Shown: in pieces, positions 11,889-18,609 of the stretch
How positions within the stretch are numbered: position 1 is the stretch's first letter
Layout: every line of letters starts with the position of its first letter
From: Candidatus Fermentibacterota bacterium
GTDB lineage: Bacteria > Fermentibacterota > Fermentibacteria > Fermentibacterales > Fermentibacteraceae
DNA length: 18,609 bases
Reading direction: 5' to 3'
Assembly: GCA_012523605.1 (NCBI GenBank)
Contig: JAAYTY010000128.1
Coordinates: 1 to 18,609, forward strand
Program-made: the position numbers and the translations under genes
The notes under the pieces: model-generated
Told to the model about the DNA's origin: nothing
Databases searched by the model: none
What the model saw: the letters and a program-made list of their open reading frames with translations, nothing else

Positions 11889-14410
11889 GGATGAGAGCCT
11901 TTATTCCGGTGCTGGTCGTCGCCGCGGCTTCGTGGGCCGTGCCCGAAGGCATCCCTATCCAGTACATGGATTCCCATCACAGGATGCCGACACCGGCTTC
12001 GCAGTCCCCGGCGTTTGCGGCGGGCGGGGCCGGATGCTCCATCGAGTTCTCGACGCCTTCCACCAGGGGAATGGCCGGCAGGGTGATCGTCATTGTAGAG
12101 GACGGCCTGGACGAGGAGATAGAGCCCTCCCTGACGACCTTCTTCTCCGACCTTTCGGCAGACGGCTTCTCCCCCGAACTCTGGATCCTCACCGGAGGCA
12201 GCCCTGCCGGGATGAGGTCGTACCTCCAGGCCGAGTACGCCGAGGGCGGCCTCTCCGGGGCCGTGCTGGTGGGCAATGTCCCGACAGGCTGGATGGAAAC
12301 CTCCGAAGGCGAGTATCCGGTGGACCTGTACCTGATGGACATGAACGGCACATGGACCGACGCCGACGGGAACGGGCTGTTCGAGTACGCGACGAGCTGG
12401 GCCCCCGAGATCTTCGTGGGAAGGCTGACCCCCACATGGCTCTCGACAGGCACTTCCGCCGAGCTTCTGTCCGGCTATTTCGCGAGGAACCACGCCTACC
12501 GGACGGGATATCTCACGCTCCCCGACAGGGCTCTGGCTTACGAGGAGGCGTTCACAGGACTCACCGGCTACCTCGGTCTCGTGTATTCCGATGTCACGAC
12601 GAAGAACGATCCGGCCGGCACGACCGCCGACGACTACAGGGCGGAACTCCTGAACGGATACGAGTGGGTGCACCTCATCGCCCATTCCAGCCCGTGGGGA
12701 TCCAGCTTCCACGAAGGCGCTCCTCCTGGCGGAGCCGGCACCTTCAACAACTACGAGGTGGTTCCTCTGGATCCGCACGCCTTCTTCTACGTCCTGAACT
12801 GCTGCACGAACGGCAGGTGGACGGAGATAGACAATCTCGCCAATATGTACATCTGGGCCGATACCTACGGGCTGGCGGCTATAGCCCAGGCCAAGACGGA
12901 CTACACGAACGACTTCCAGGAGCTGTACACGACGCTGGCGGCCGGTGGATGCGTCGGCGAGGCTTTCAGGGTATGGCTCGGCGCGAACCTGAGCTACGAA
13001 CACGCGGCGGTGCTGCTGGGAGATCCAACACTCAGGCCGCACGGAAACGGGCGGGCGGCGTCCGTGCCCGGCCGCTCCCCTGGGGGAGTTCTGCGGAACT
13101 ACTGGACGGCCTCCCAGCTCACCGGGGGCATCCACTCGGAAGGCGATACCGACGCAGTCTTCGATCCCGTCACCGGAGAGGTCTTCGCGGTCTTCGGCAC
13201 ATCCAGCACTGTCAGGGCCAACATACTGGGAACCGTCTCGACCGGAGACACCTGGATCACTCCGATGCAGATCTGCGAACACGAGTACTGGGACTGGCAC
13301 CCCGCCGTGGGGACCAACGGCCAGGGGACCGTCTGGGCCGCATGGCATTCGATGTACGACGACATCGGCGGATACGACATCTTCGTGTCTTCCTGGACCG
13401 GCTCCTCCTGGGGCTCCGCCGTGCGCCTCACGCAGACCCCGGCCTTCGAGGTGGAGCCGTCGGTCGCCGGCGGTTCGGGAAGGGGATGGGTTGTCTGGCA
13501 GCAGTGGACCGGGGGGCAGAGCGACATCGCCGGGCGCATGTGGACCGGCGGCGCCTGGACGACGACCGGGGTCCTGTCCGGGCAGGCAGGCGACGAGCGC
13601 CTTCCCGACATCGCGTTCTCGGGCGGCAGCTACGGGCTCGTGTACCAGGCCGAGCGCGAAGGCGACCTGGTCATCGCATTCCGCGATGCCCCCGATTCAG
13701 GCCCGTTCGGCCCGGAGGTGGTGATCTCCTCACCGGGCGGAGCGTGCCGTGAGCCGGTGATAGCAGGCGACGGAACGGGCGGCTTCTGGGTCGCCTGGGA
13801 GCAGGAAGGCGGCATCCGCGTCAGGCGGAGGGAAACCGGAGCGTGGCAGCCGGAGGTCACCGTCTGCGCCGCCGGGACGGCCTCGAAGCCGACGCTGGCA
13901 TGCCTGTCCGGCGAGACGCTCGCGGCCGGATGGATCGAGGACGGATCCTCAATCCGATACAAGCTGCACACCCCCGGGGGATGGGGTCCCGCAATCACGG
14001 GCGCCGACTGCCCGGCGGTGGAATCGGCAGTTCTGGCTTACAGGAACGCCGCATCCCTCGTGGCGCTCTTCGGGGCAAGGGACGAGGACCTCCACTGGGA
14101 TGTCTGGGCGGCATCCACCGACCCGTCCGGACTCGAGGAGGGAGGTGCGCCAGGAGCCGCCTTCTCGATCCGGCCGTCGTTCAACCCCGCTCACGGTGCC
14201 TGCGCATTCACGGTCGCGGCTCCCGGCCCGGTGCTGATAGACATATTCGATCTCTGCGGCAGGCTGGTGAGGAGGCTCGAGGCCGATCCGGGCCCGGTGG
14301 AGTGGAACGGCCGCTCCGGCAGCGGCACGGCCGTGCCCTCGGGAACCTATCTGGTGCGCGCCTCCTGCGGCCTGGCTTCGGCATCCTGCCGGTTGACAGT
14401 TCTCGAATAG
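11885..14410 (+). CDS. Exported C25-like (gingipain-type) peptidase with Ig-like C-terminal tail
   Basis: An 841-residue exported protein. A short signal peptide (MRMRAFIPVLVVAAASWA) is followed by a caspase-fold peptidase region: RVIVIVEDGL, GAVLVGNVP, an acidic calcium-site-like DMNGTWTDADGNG, then the catalytic His267 (HLIAHSSPW) and Cys306 (FYVLNCCTNG), the dyad order of family C25. GDPTLRPHG ends that region near residue 395. Residues 400-750 contain WVAW/VVWQQW-type repeats, likely a beta-propeller. The last 76 residues resemble the FlgD/Ig-like tail used as a secretion and sorting signal in FCB-group bacteria (FDLCGRLVRRL ... SGTYLVRAS). The ATG at 11885 overlaps the lyase stop; an ATG at 11891 is also possible. 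Protein is probably surface-bound or secreted and used for protein degradation. Confidence 0.82.
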   Translation: MRMRAFIPVLVVAAASWAVPEGIPIQYMDSHHRMPTPASQSPAFAAGGAGCSIEFSTPSTRGMAGRVIVIVEDGLDEEIEPSLTTFFSDLSADGFSPELWILTGGSPAGMRSYLQAEYAEGGLSGAVLVGNVPTGWMETSEGEYPVDLYLMDMNGTWTDADGNGLFEYATSWAPEIFVGRLTPTWLSTGTSAELLSGYFARNHAYRTGYLTLPDRALAYEEAFTGLTGYLGLVYSDVTTKNDPAGTTADDYRAELLNGYEWVHLIAHSSPWGSSFHEGAPPGGAGTFNNYEVVPLDPHAFFYVLNCCTNGRWTEIDNLANMYIWADTYGLAAIAQAKTDYTNDFQELYTTLAAGGCVGEAFRVWLGANLSYEHAAVLLGDPTLRPHGNGRAASVPGRSPGGVLRNYWTASQLTGGIHSEGDTDAVFDPVTGEVFAVFGTSSTVRANILGTVSTGDTWITPMQICEHEYWDWHPAVGTNGQGTVWAAWHSMYDDIGGYDIFVSSWTGSSWGSAVRLTQTPAFEVEPSVAGGSGRGWVVWQQWTGGQSDIAGRMWTGGAWTTTGVLSGQAGDERLPDIAFSGGSYGLVYQAEREGDLVIAFRDAPDSGPFGPEVVISSPGGACREPVIAGDGTGGFWVAWEQEGGIRVRRRETGAWQPEVTVCAAGTASKPTLACLSGETLAAGWIEDGSSIRYKLHTPGGWGPAITGADCPAVESAVLAYRNAASLVALFGARDEDLHWDVWAASTDPSGLEEGGAPGAAFSIRPSFNPAHGACAFTVAAPGPVLIDIFDLCGRLVRRLEADPGPVEWNGRSGSGTAVPSGTYLVRASCGLASASCRLTVLE

Positions 14411-14455
14411 AGGAGATCGAGACAGGCTTTCTCCTACGGTCGAAAGACGGGTTTT

Positions 14456-14475
14456 CCCCGGCGCCGCAGCCGGGG
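14456..14475. terminator. Hairpin between convergent peptidase and HAD genes
   Basis: A perfect 7-bp stem (CCCCGGC / GCCGGGG) with a 6-nt loop lies between the + strand stop at 14410 and the - strand stop at 14483. TTTT precedes it on the + strand, so neither strand has a T-tract after the stem. It could serve both converging transcripts. Confidence 0.4.
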
Positions 14476-14482
14476 GAGGAAC

Positions 14483-15232
14483 TCAGAGGTCTCGTGATGC
14501 AGAGTCCGGAGCCGCCTCCAGAAAGGAGAGCAGGGAGGGGAGATCCGACAGTGTTTCCAGATGATGGACCCGGCCGGGGTCCAGGATATCCTCCTTTTCG
14601 GCCTGCCACAGCCTTTCCCTCGAGCAGAGAATCGCACTGGCCCCAACCTTCAGCGCCGGATTGACGTCGGATCTCGGGCTGTTGCCGATCACCAGGCTGC
14701 GCGACGGCTCGACACCCTTCGAGGAGAGAAGGTCTGCGAGCGCCTCGGGAGTCTTCCTCTCGACTACCACGCATTCCTCCACGAGGTCCGAAAGCCCTGA
14801 CCTCGAGAACTTGCTGAGCTGATGATCCTGTTCTCCCATCGTATAGACGATCATCGGCAGATCACGCTCTCTGAGCCATTCGAGCGACTGCCTCGCACCG
14901 GGCAGAAGGATCACCGGGTGTTCCAGCAGGGCTCTGGAGATCTCTGCGAAGGCGGAATCGGCCCAGGAGGGCCTTCGAGGGCAGAGCTCGTCGAGCACCG
15001 CGCGGAGCGTGCCGAGATATGGCCTGGCCCCGTAGCCCGTCAGGGCAAGCCGCTCGATGTCGCGGGAGTGTACGAGCCTGCGCACCGAGGGGGAATCGAA
15101 CCCGAGAGACCGCGTCAGAAGGATGAAGTCCTCCTCGGCCCTCTCGAAGTAGAGGGCGCTCTCCCAGAGCGTATCATCCGCGTCGATCACGAAAAGGTCG
15201 AACACGGTACGGCGGCGAGTGACCGTTTCCAT
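14483..15232 (-). CDS. HAD-superfamily phosphatase
   Basis: A 249-residue soluble haloacid-dehalogenase-fold hydrolase. Motif I is VIDADDTLW (D17 nucleophile, D19 acid/base), motif II IVYTMG, motif III lysine in ERKTPEAL, and motif IV VIGNSPRSDVNPA. A helical cap domain lies between residues 25 and 110. The family removes phosphate from small metabolites; the substrate cannot be read from the sequence. The ATG at 15232 has no good Shine-Dalgarno, but a TATAAT lies only 9 nt upstream on the same strand (15246-15241), so the message may be leaderless. It is divergent from the glycosyltransferase gene with only 36 nt between the two starts and convergent with the peptidase gene. Confidence 0.85.
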   Translation of the reverse strand: METVTRRRTVFDLFVIDADDTLWESALYFERAEEDFILLTRSLGFDSPSVRRLVHSRDIERLALTGYGARPYLGTLRAVLDELCPRRPSWADSAFAEISRALLEHPVILLPGARQSLEWLRERDLPMIVYTMGEQDHQLSKFSRSGLSDLVEECVVVERKTPEALADLLSSKGVEPSRSLVIGNSPRSDVNPALKVGASAILCSRERLWQAEKEDILDPGRVHHLETLSDLPSLLSFLEAAPDSASRDL

Positions 15233-15240
15233 GATGCGCC

Positions 15241-15269
15241 ATTATAGTCCCGGGACTGGAGGGAGGCCA
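15241..15269 (-). promoter_or_regulatory. Predicted leaderless promoter of the HAD gene
   Basis: On the - strand a perfect TATAAT spans 15246-15241, with a weak TGGCCT (3 of 6) 17 nt upstream at 15269-15264. The expected transcription start is within a few bases of ATG 15232. The -35 region overlaps the ATG of the divergent gene. Confidence 0.45.
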
Positions 15270-16804
15270 TGAGAAAGGGGTTCGACAGGACGGCGGCCCT
15301 CGTCACGGGATTCGCCCTGTTAACGCGGGCAGCTCATCTTGCGGGCTATCTCGCCGGAAAACATTCCGCCCTGTACTACTGGCCGGTTCTGGCTGCCGAG
15401 AGATACCGCACAGAAGCCGCAGGCCTTGTTTCCGGACTGAAAGTTCAAGGTGGATTTGCATTTGCAGATCCAGCATATCCGTACATTCTGGCGCTCTCCA
15501 TACTCACCGGTGCCGGAGCCTGGCCCGTCTTCGCACTCCAGCTCGCCTCCTCCGTAGCGATAGCATGGATGGTCTTCAGGCTTGCGTTAACAGCAGGCTC
15601 GTCCAGAATCGCCGCTGTTGTCGCATCTCTGGCATGGAGTCTGTATGCGCCCGCATCTTTCTACGACCTGACCATGCTCTCCGTTACCCTGTCAACCCTG
15701 GCCGTGACCTCCATAGTCCTGCTCGCAACCGGACCAGGCGCGGGATCCACTGGCGCTCTCGCGACCTCCGGCATGCTGTCCGGGATGCTGGCCGGACTTC
15801 GCCCCCAGATGCTCCCCCTGGCTCTGATTCCCCTTCGATCCGGTCTGCGGAGATCATCTGTCGCGGCAGTTGTCTCTGCAGGCGCAGTCGCAATCCCCCT
15901 GCTCCTGCTGTCATGGCAGCAGAACGCCAGGGGAGGGCCATTCAGCCCTCTTGCATCCTCGACGGGATTGAACCTATATCTGGGCAACAACCCGGATGCG
16001 GACGGCTTCAGCCCGGCCGTCCCTTCGGCCGGCATATCCGAGGATCTCAGGAGGGACATCCACGAAGCGGCGCGCGAGTTCGCGGCCGCCAGAGGATTCC
16101 GCACACCAGGGGAGGCCGATCGCTTCTTCCTGTCGTTGGCACTCGACTACATTTCTGCGCACCCCGGCCGGACAGCACATTTGATGCTTGTCAAGTGGGC
16201 GGCCTTCTTCGGTTTCCGGCCCTTCGACTCCTACTACGAAATGGGCCGCGTTAACAGATTCAGCCCGGTCTTCAATCTGGGACCGCCACGCTGGCTCTAC
16301 ATCTGCATGTTCGCAGCCGGGCTGGGAGCGTTCCTTCTCGAGGGAAGACACAGGGTCGTCCTGCTCGCGCCGGTTGTACTCTCGCTCTTGGCGGACATCC
16401 TGTTCCTCCATACGGAACGCTACACACTGCCCGCGCTGCCTGCGATGTGCGCCGTGGCGGCGGCGGGGCTGTCCATGACGACAAGGGCCGTCCTTGCCGG
16501 AAAAGCCCGCAGGAGCGCACTTCCGTTGGCATTCGGGGCTATCCTGCTCCTGCCCTCGATTCTCTTCCCTGTGCCGCGGATACCGGACTGCCTCTACTAC
16601 CAGTCGCTTGCAGTCAGAGCCTATCAGATGGGCGAGTACGACCTCTCGCTGGAGCTGTTCGAGCGCTCGGCGGCGGCCAGCCCGCTCGGCTCGACCGTCT
16701 GGGTGCTGAGCCACTACGAAGCGGCCAGGATCGCCTCCGCCCTCGGCGATGCCGATAGGGCGCATCAGCACGAAATAATCCTGGAATCCAATAGAAGTCA
16801 ATAG
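15269..16804 (+). CDS. GT-C-type membrane glycosyltransferase (PMT/ArnT-like)
   Basis: A 511-residue polytopic membrane protein. Features of lipid-linked-sugar glycosyltransferases are present: an N-terminal helix, an acidic or aromatic first loop (YYWPVLAAERYR ... FADPAYPYILAL), many hydrophobic segments with LAGLRPQMLPLALIPL in the middle, a large outer loop from about residue 225 to 305 (LYLGNNPDADGFSP onward), and the late motif HTERYTLPALPAM typical of PMT_2/ArnT-like proteins. The last 75 residues (YQMGEYDLSLELFERSAAASPLG) read like a single TPR hairpin. Substrate and acceptor are unknown; cell-surface glycan or protein glycosylation is likely. GGAGGGAGG (15258-15266) precedes ATG 15269. 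A 9-bp inverted repeat follows the stop within 2 nt. Confidence 0.72.
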   Translation: MRKGFDRTAALVTGFALLTRAAHLAGYLAGKHSALYYWPVLAAERYRTEAAGLVSGLKVQGGFAFADPAYPYILALSILTGAGAWPVFALQLASSVAIAWMVFRLALTAGSSRIAAVVASLAWSLYAPASFYDLTMLSVTLSTLAVTSIVLLATGPGAGSTGALATSGMLSGMLAGLRPQMLPLALIPLRSGLRRSSVAAVVSAGAVAIPLLLLSWQQNARGGPFSPLASSTGLNLYLGNNPDADGFSPAVPSAGISEDLRRDIHEAAREFAAARGFRTPGEADRFFLSLALDYISAHPGRTAHLMLVKWAAFFGFRPFDSYYEMGRVNRFSPVFNLGPPRWLYICMFAAGLGAFLLEGRHRVVLLAPVVLSLLADILFLHTERYTLPALPAMCAVAAAGLSMTTRAVLAGKARRSALPLAFGAILLLPSILFPVPRIPDCLYYQSLAVRAYQMGEYDLSLELFERSAAASPLGSTVWVLSHYEAARIASALGDADRAHQHEIILESNRSQ

Positions 16805-16805
16805 A

Positions 16806-16833
16806 GTTAACATCTGGAAGGCATGATGTTAAC
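16806..16833. repeat. Inverted repeat GTTAACATC-N10-GATGTTAAC
   Basis: Perfect 9-bp arms at 16806-16814 and 16825-16833, each containing the HpaI-type palindrome GTTAAC, starting 2 nt after the glycosyltransferase stop. It is AT-rich, in contrast to every other hairpin here. It could form an mRNA 3' hairpin or bind a dimeric protein. Confidence 0.5.
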
Positions 16834-16861
16834 GCAAAACATCGCACTTGTGAAGTTCAGA

Positions 16862-16888
16862 AGTCCGGGCGTTGAACCCGCCCGGACT
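16862..16888. terminator. Bidirectional hairpin between convergent genes
   Basis: A perfect 10-bp stem (AGTCCGGGCG / CGCCCGGACT) with a 7-nt loop, between the glycosyltransferase stop (16804) and the TonB-family stop (16908). CTCCTTC follows on the + strand; on the - strand the stem is followed by TCTGAACTTC. Likely a shared terminator. Confidence 0.6.
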
Positions 16889-16907
16889 CCTTCGGTGCGC
16901 AATCGTT

Positions 16908-17570
16908 CTAGCGCTGTTCCAGAGTGAAGTCGTAGATCACCGCGGTCCAGACCGCTACGGGCATCCCGCCCTCGCTCTCGGCCGGAGCCCATCTCGTCGC
17001 CCTCGCCGACTCCACCGCCGCCGAATCCATGGATTCCACGCCCGATGACTGCATGACGACCACCTCGGCGGGAACTCCGTCCACCGTGATCCAGAGCTGG
17101 AGGGTCACCCTGCCCTCTATGCCGGCAAGCCTCGCCATCTCGGGATACTCCGGTGCCGGGCGAAAGGTGCACCTTGGGGGAACCGAGTGCGGTATGAAGG
17201 TCCCCGGCGAGGGAATCCCCCCTTCGACGGAGCCGTCCGGATCCGAGATGTCGGTGTTGAGGTCCACTGTTCGAACCGTATCGAGTCCCGCGGCATTGCC
17301 GTCGAGGTTGAGAACCACGTTCGGTACGAAGTCAGGCACCGCGTTGTCGAGAACCCTGTCGATATCTACCGGGGGAGTCTCGGGCGGCTCGATGACCGGT
17401 ATGTCGTAGGCAAGCGGGGCGTCCACCCCCACAAGCTCGTCCCCCGAGGTCCTCACCGCCAAAGCTTCCCATGTCGCATCCGGGGCAGTCTCCAGAACGA
17501 CGAGGAACACGGAGAGCGCAACCAGCACTCCAACATCCTTGTAGTCCCAGGCTTCTTCTCTGCTTCTCAT
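16908..17570 (-). CDS. TonB-family C-terminal-domain protein
   Basis: A 220-residue protein with one N-terminal membrane anchor (residues 12-27, VGVLVALSVFLVVLE), a periplasmic spacer with a proline-rich segment (VIEPPETPPVD), and a C-terminal TonB fold from about residue 138: PEYPEMARLAGIEGRVTLQLWITVDGVPAEVVVMQSSG, ending in a beta-rich VWTAVIYDFTLEQ. Such proteins link inner-membrane proton channels (ExbBD) to outer-membrane receptors, or act in envelope contacts. No ExbB/ExbD is in the window. A GGGAGGTGCG ribosome site precedes the ATG at 17570. It supports a two-membrane envelope. Confidence 0.85.
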   Translation of the reverse strand: MRSREEAWDYKDVGVLVALSVFLVVLETAPDATWEALAVRTSGDELVGVDAPLAYDIPVIEPPETPPVDIDRVLDNAVPDFVPNVVLNLDGNAAGLDTVRTVDLNTDISDPDGSVEGGIPSPGTFIPHSVPPRCTFRPAPEYPEMARLAGIEGRVTLQLWITVDGVPAEVVVMQSSGVESMDSAAVESARATRWAPAESEGGMPVAVWTAVIYDFTLEQR

Positions 17571-17659
17571 TTCGCACCTCCCTCTCGACCGTTATACGGG
17601 CGGGAGGGAGGATGTATTCCAGGCCGGCGGGCGGCCCCGCGGAGGCCCGGAACGGCAAA

Positions 17660-17684
17660 GCCCTCCGGGGCGTTCCCGGAGGGC
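17660..17684 (-). terminator. Hairpin after the 46-residue membrane microprotein
   Basis: A perfect 10-bp stem (GCCCTCCGGG / CCCGGAGGGC) with a GCGTT loop, 40 nt past the - strand stop at 17725 and about 90 nt before the TonB-family start. On the - strand TTTGCC follows. On the + strand CGATTTT follows, so it is stronger in that direction. Confidence 0.5.
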
Positions 17685-17724
17685 CGATTTTCGCCTGTCG
17701 TCTGCTATTCCCGGGGGGCTCCCG

Positions 17725-17865
17725 TCAGTCCTTCCTGGAGCGAAGCCTGAGGAGGAGGATAAGGGCAATGGAGTCCAGCGAGACGGTGGTCGCCAGCGTC
17801 TGCGCGTCACCGTACCAGTTGAAGCCGAAGATGAACCGAAGGACCAGGAAAACTATCGTCCCCAT
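17725..17865 (-). CDS. 46-residue hypothetical membrane microprotein
   Basis: A small gene of 47 codons: ATG at 17865, TGA at 17727-17725. A strong GGGAGG ribosome site lies at the right distance (17870-17876 on the + strand reads CCCTCCC). The product begins MGTIVFLVLRFIFGFNWYGD and has a second hydrophobic run (SIALILLLRLR) with a basic end (RSRKD), so one or two short membrane segments flank a polar turn. It is followed by a hairpin. I recognise no family. The good ribosome site, the hydrophobic pattern and the downstream hairpin support it as real; it is shorter than the usual gene-calling cut-off. It is transcribed divergently from the MlaE-like gene and in the same direction as the TonB-family gene. 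Confidence 0.55.
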   Translation of the reverse strand: MGTIVFLVLRFIFGFNWYGDAQTLATTVSLDSIALILLLRLRSRKD

Positions 17866-17925
17866 GTCGCCCTCCCTTTCTCGCGAATACAATAACCCTC
17901 CATGCGGGGCATAGGCAAGGAGCTT

Positions 17926-17949
17926 CTCCCCGGGCTTCCGTCCGGGGAG
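17926..17949. promoter_or_regulatory. Inverted repeat between divergent genes
   Basis: Eight-base arms (CTCCCCGG / CCGGGGAG) with an 8-nt spacer, lying between the divergent starts at 17865 and 18008/18017 and directly touching the predicted -35 box at 17950. A terminator would have no transcript to end here, so a regulator site or RNA element is more likely. Confidence 0.35.
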
Positions 17950-17979
17950 TTGGACTCGGGAGCGGAGGGTGCATATTCT
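17950..17979 (+). promoter_or_regulatory. Predicted promoter of the MlaE-like gene
   Basis: TTGGAC at 17950-17955, an 18-nt spacer and TATTCT (4 of 6) at 17974-17979. It gives a start of transcription near 17986 and a leader of roughly 20-30 nt. Confidence 0.4.
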
Positions 17980-18016
17980 TCAATGTTCATGGATTCGAAT
18001 CCGCGGGATGGGGGGA

Positions 18017-18609
18017 ATGGCCCTTAGAACAGGCACGGAGCCCGGAAGAACAGTAATCGAGGGTATGCTGTGCGCGGACGACGTGCCCGGCCTCGCCGCC
18101 GTTTTCGGTTCGGCGGGGGAGGGCGGTTTGGAGATAGACCTCGGTTCGTGCACAGGGGCCGAACTGCTCGCCGCCGCCGCCCTTCACGAGGGGATCGCCG
18201 CCGCAAGGGGCTCCGGGAGGAAAGTCGTCCTGAAGGGCGCGTACCCGGAGCTCAGCTCGATCCTGGAGGGATTCGCGGAGCACGCCTCGGGCTACCGGCC
18301 GAAGAGGTCCTCCTGGAGCTTCAGGAAGCAATTCGTGGACATCGGGGACAGAGTCTCGGAGATGGCCGGAATCGCATCGGGGCTCAGGAGCTTCGCCGTG
18401 AGAACCTTCTTCGCGACTGCCGCCATCGTCGGCGACAGGAGGCTGCTCAGGACGAAGCTCGCCATGTACTACATGGAGCAGTCCGGGGTCAGGGCCATAC
18501 CGATAATCGCGACCCTCTGCTGGATGCTCGGCGTGGTGCTGGGGTTCCAGGCCGGATACCAGCTACGGTCGTTCGCGGCCGAGATGTTCATGCCCGACCT
18601 GGTGGCCTA
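18017..18609 (+). CDS. mlaE: MlaE-family ABC permease with N-terminal STAS-like domain (partial, runs off the window)
   Basis: The 5' part of a gene, 197 codons visible and no stop. Residues 10-95 look like a STAS/MlaB-like domain (GLEIDLGSCTGAELLAAAAL, then SGRKVVLKGAYPEL). From about residue 110 the MlaE permease begins: an amphipathic lead-in, then YYMEQSGVRAIPIIATLCWMLGVVLGFQAGYQLRSFAAEMF, in which the G-x-x-A-I-P-I and Q-x-x-x-Q-L-R patterns are hallmarks of MlaE. The family moves phospholipids between inner and outer membranes with MlaF and an MCE-domain protein, probably encoded beyond the window. The start may be ATG 18017 or the in-frame ATG 18008; neither has a well-spaced Shine-Dalgarno. 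Confidence 0.78.
   Translation, partial: MALRTGTEPGRTVIEGMLCADDVPGLAAVFGSAGEGGLEIDLGSCTGAELLAAAALHEGIAAARGSGRKVVLKGAYPELSSILEGFAEHASGYRPKRSSWSFRKQFVDIGDRVSEMAGIASGLRSFAVRTFFATAAIVGDRRLLRTKLAMYYMEQSGVRAIPIIATLCWMLGVVLGFQAGYQLRSFAAEMFMPDLVA

Noticed and set aside
11801..13348. Long antisense frame over the lyase/peptidase junction (515 codons)
   Set aside because: Its composition is typical of antisense frames in GC-rich DNA, and both sense genes have clear family motifs.
1..18609. CRISPR arrays, tRNA or rRNA genes, transposases, prophage genes
   Set aside because: No regularly spaced repeats, cloverleaf-like segments, rRNA-like stretches or recombinase motifs were seen on reading both strands.

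Overview
This window is high-GC (by eye well above 60%) bacterial chromosomal DNA with heavy use of AGG/AGA arginine codons. An exported C25-like (gingipain-type) peptidase with a FlgD/Ig-like C-terminal tail, a TonB-family protein, an MlaE-type ABC permease and small exported beta-rich proteins point to a didermal bacterium. I infer one of the FCB-related candidate phyla (Fermentibacterota or Eisenbacteria-like), but that is judged from protein style only, with no marker gene in the window.

Region 1 (about 140-6770, + strand) is a nine-gene arsenic operon: arsR with an operator/promoter in front, a COG0701 (ArsP-like) permease, a CPKC mini-thioredoxin, a membrane-anchored CIPC thioredoxin, a CcdA-type electron carrier, a DGC-domain cysteine protein, an Acr3 arsenite pump, a thioredoxin-type arsenate reductase fused to a cysteine-less rhodanese domain, and an ArsM methyltransferase. 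Gaps are short (three are 4-bp ATGA overlaps or a 4-nt gap) and a GC hairpin closes the unit. The set covers sensing, arsenate reduction, arsenite export, methylation, possible export of methylarsenicals, and a thiol relay across the membrane.

Region 2 (6787-8160, - strand) is the most unusual part. Two tandem paralogous genes, each exactly 633 nt, carry a signal peptide and then an in-frame UGA at codon 36 of both, in the context C-x-S-UGA (CxxU). Directly behind each UGA, 11 nt away, lies the same 8-bp hairpin with an AGGU or AGGA loop, as expected for a bacterial SECIS element. I read them as two previously unannotated exported selenoproteins. ORF callers would truncate both at the UGA. 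Their promoter region is a perfect inverted repeat that gives an outward-facing TTGACA box on each strand.

Region 3 (8185-14410, + strand) holds a DUF202 membrane protein, a THUMP/RlmL-like RNA methyltransferase, an exported 18-cysteine metallothionein-like protein with an 18-residue internal duplication, a roughly 300-bp hairpin-rich intergenic stretch, a histidine ammonia-lyase-like enzyme whose MIO triad is Ala-Cys-Gly rather than Ala-Ser-Gly, and the C25-like peptidase, whose start overlaps the lyase stop.

Region 4 (14411-18609) is housekeeping or envelope: a HAD phosphatase (-), a GT-C-type membrane glycosyltransferase (+), a TonB-family protein (-), a 46-codon membrane microprotein (-), and the 5' part of an MlaE-like permease (+) that runs off the window. 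Perfect GC-rich hairpins without a strong T-tract sit in most intergenic spaces. No rRNA, tRNA, CRISPR array, transposase or attachment site was seen.
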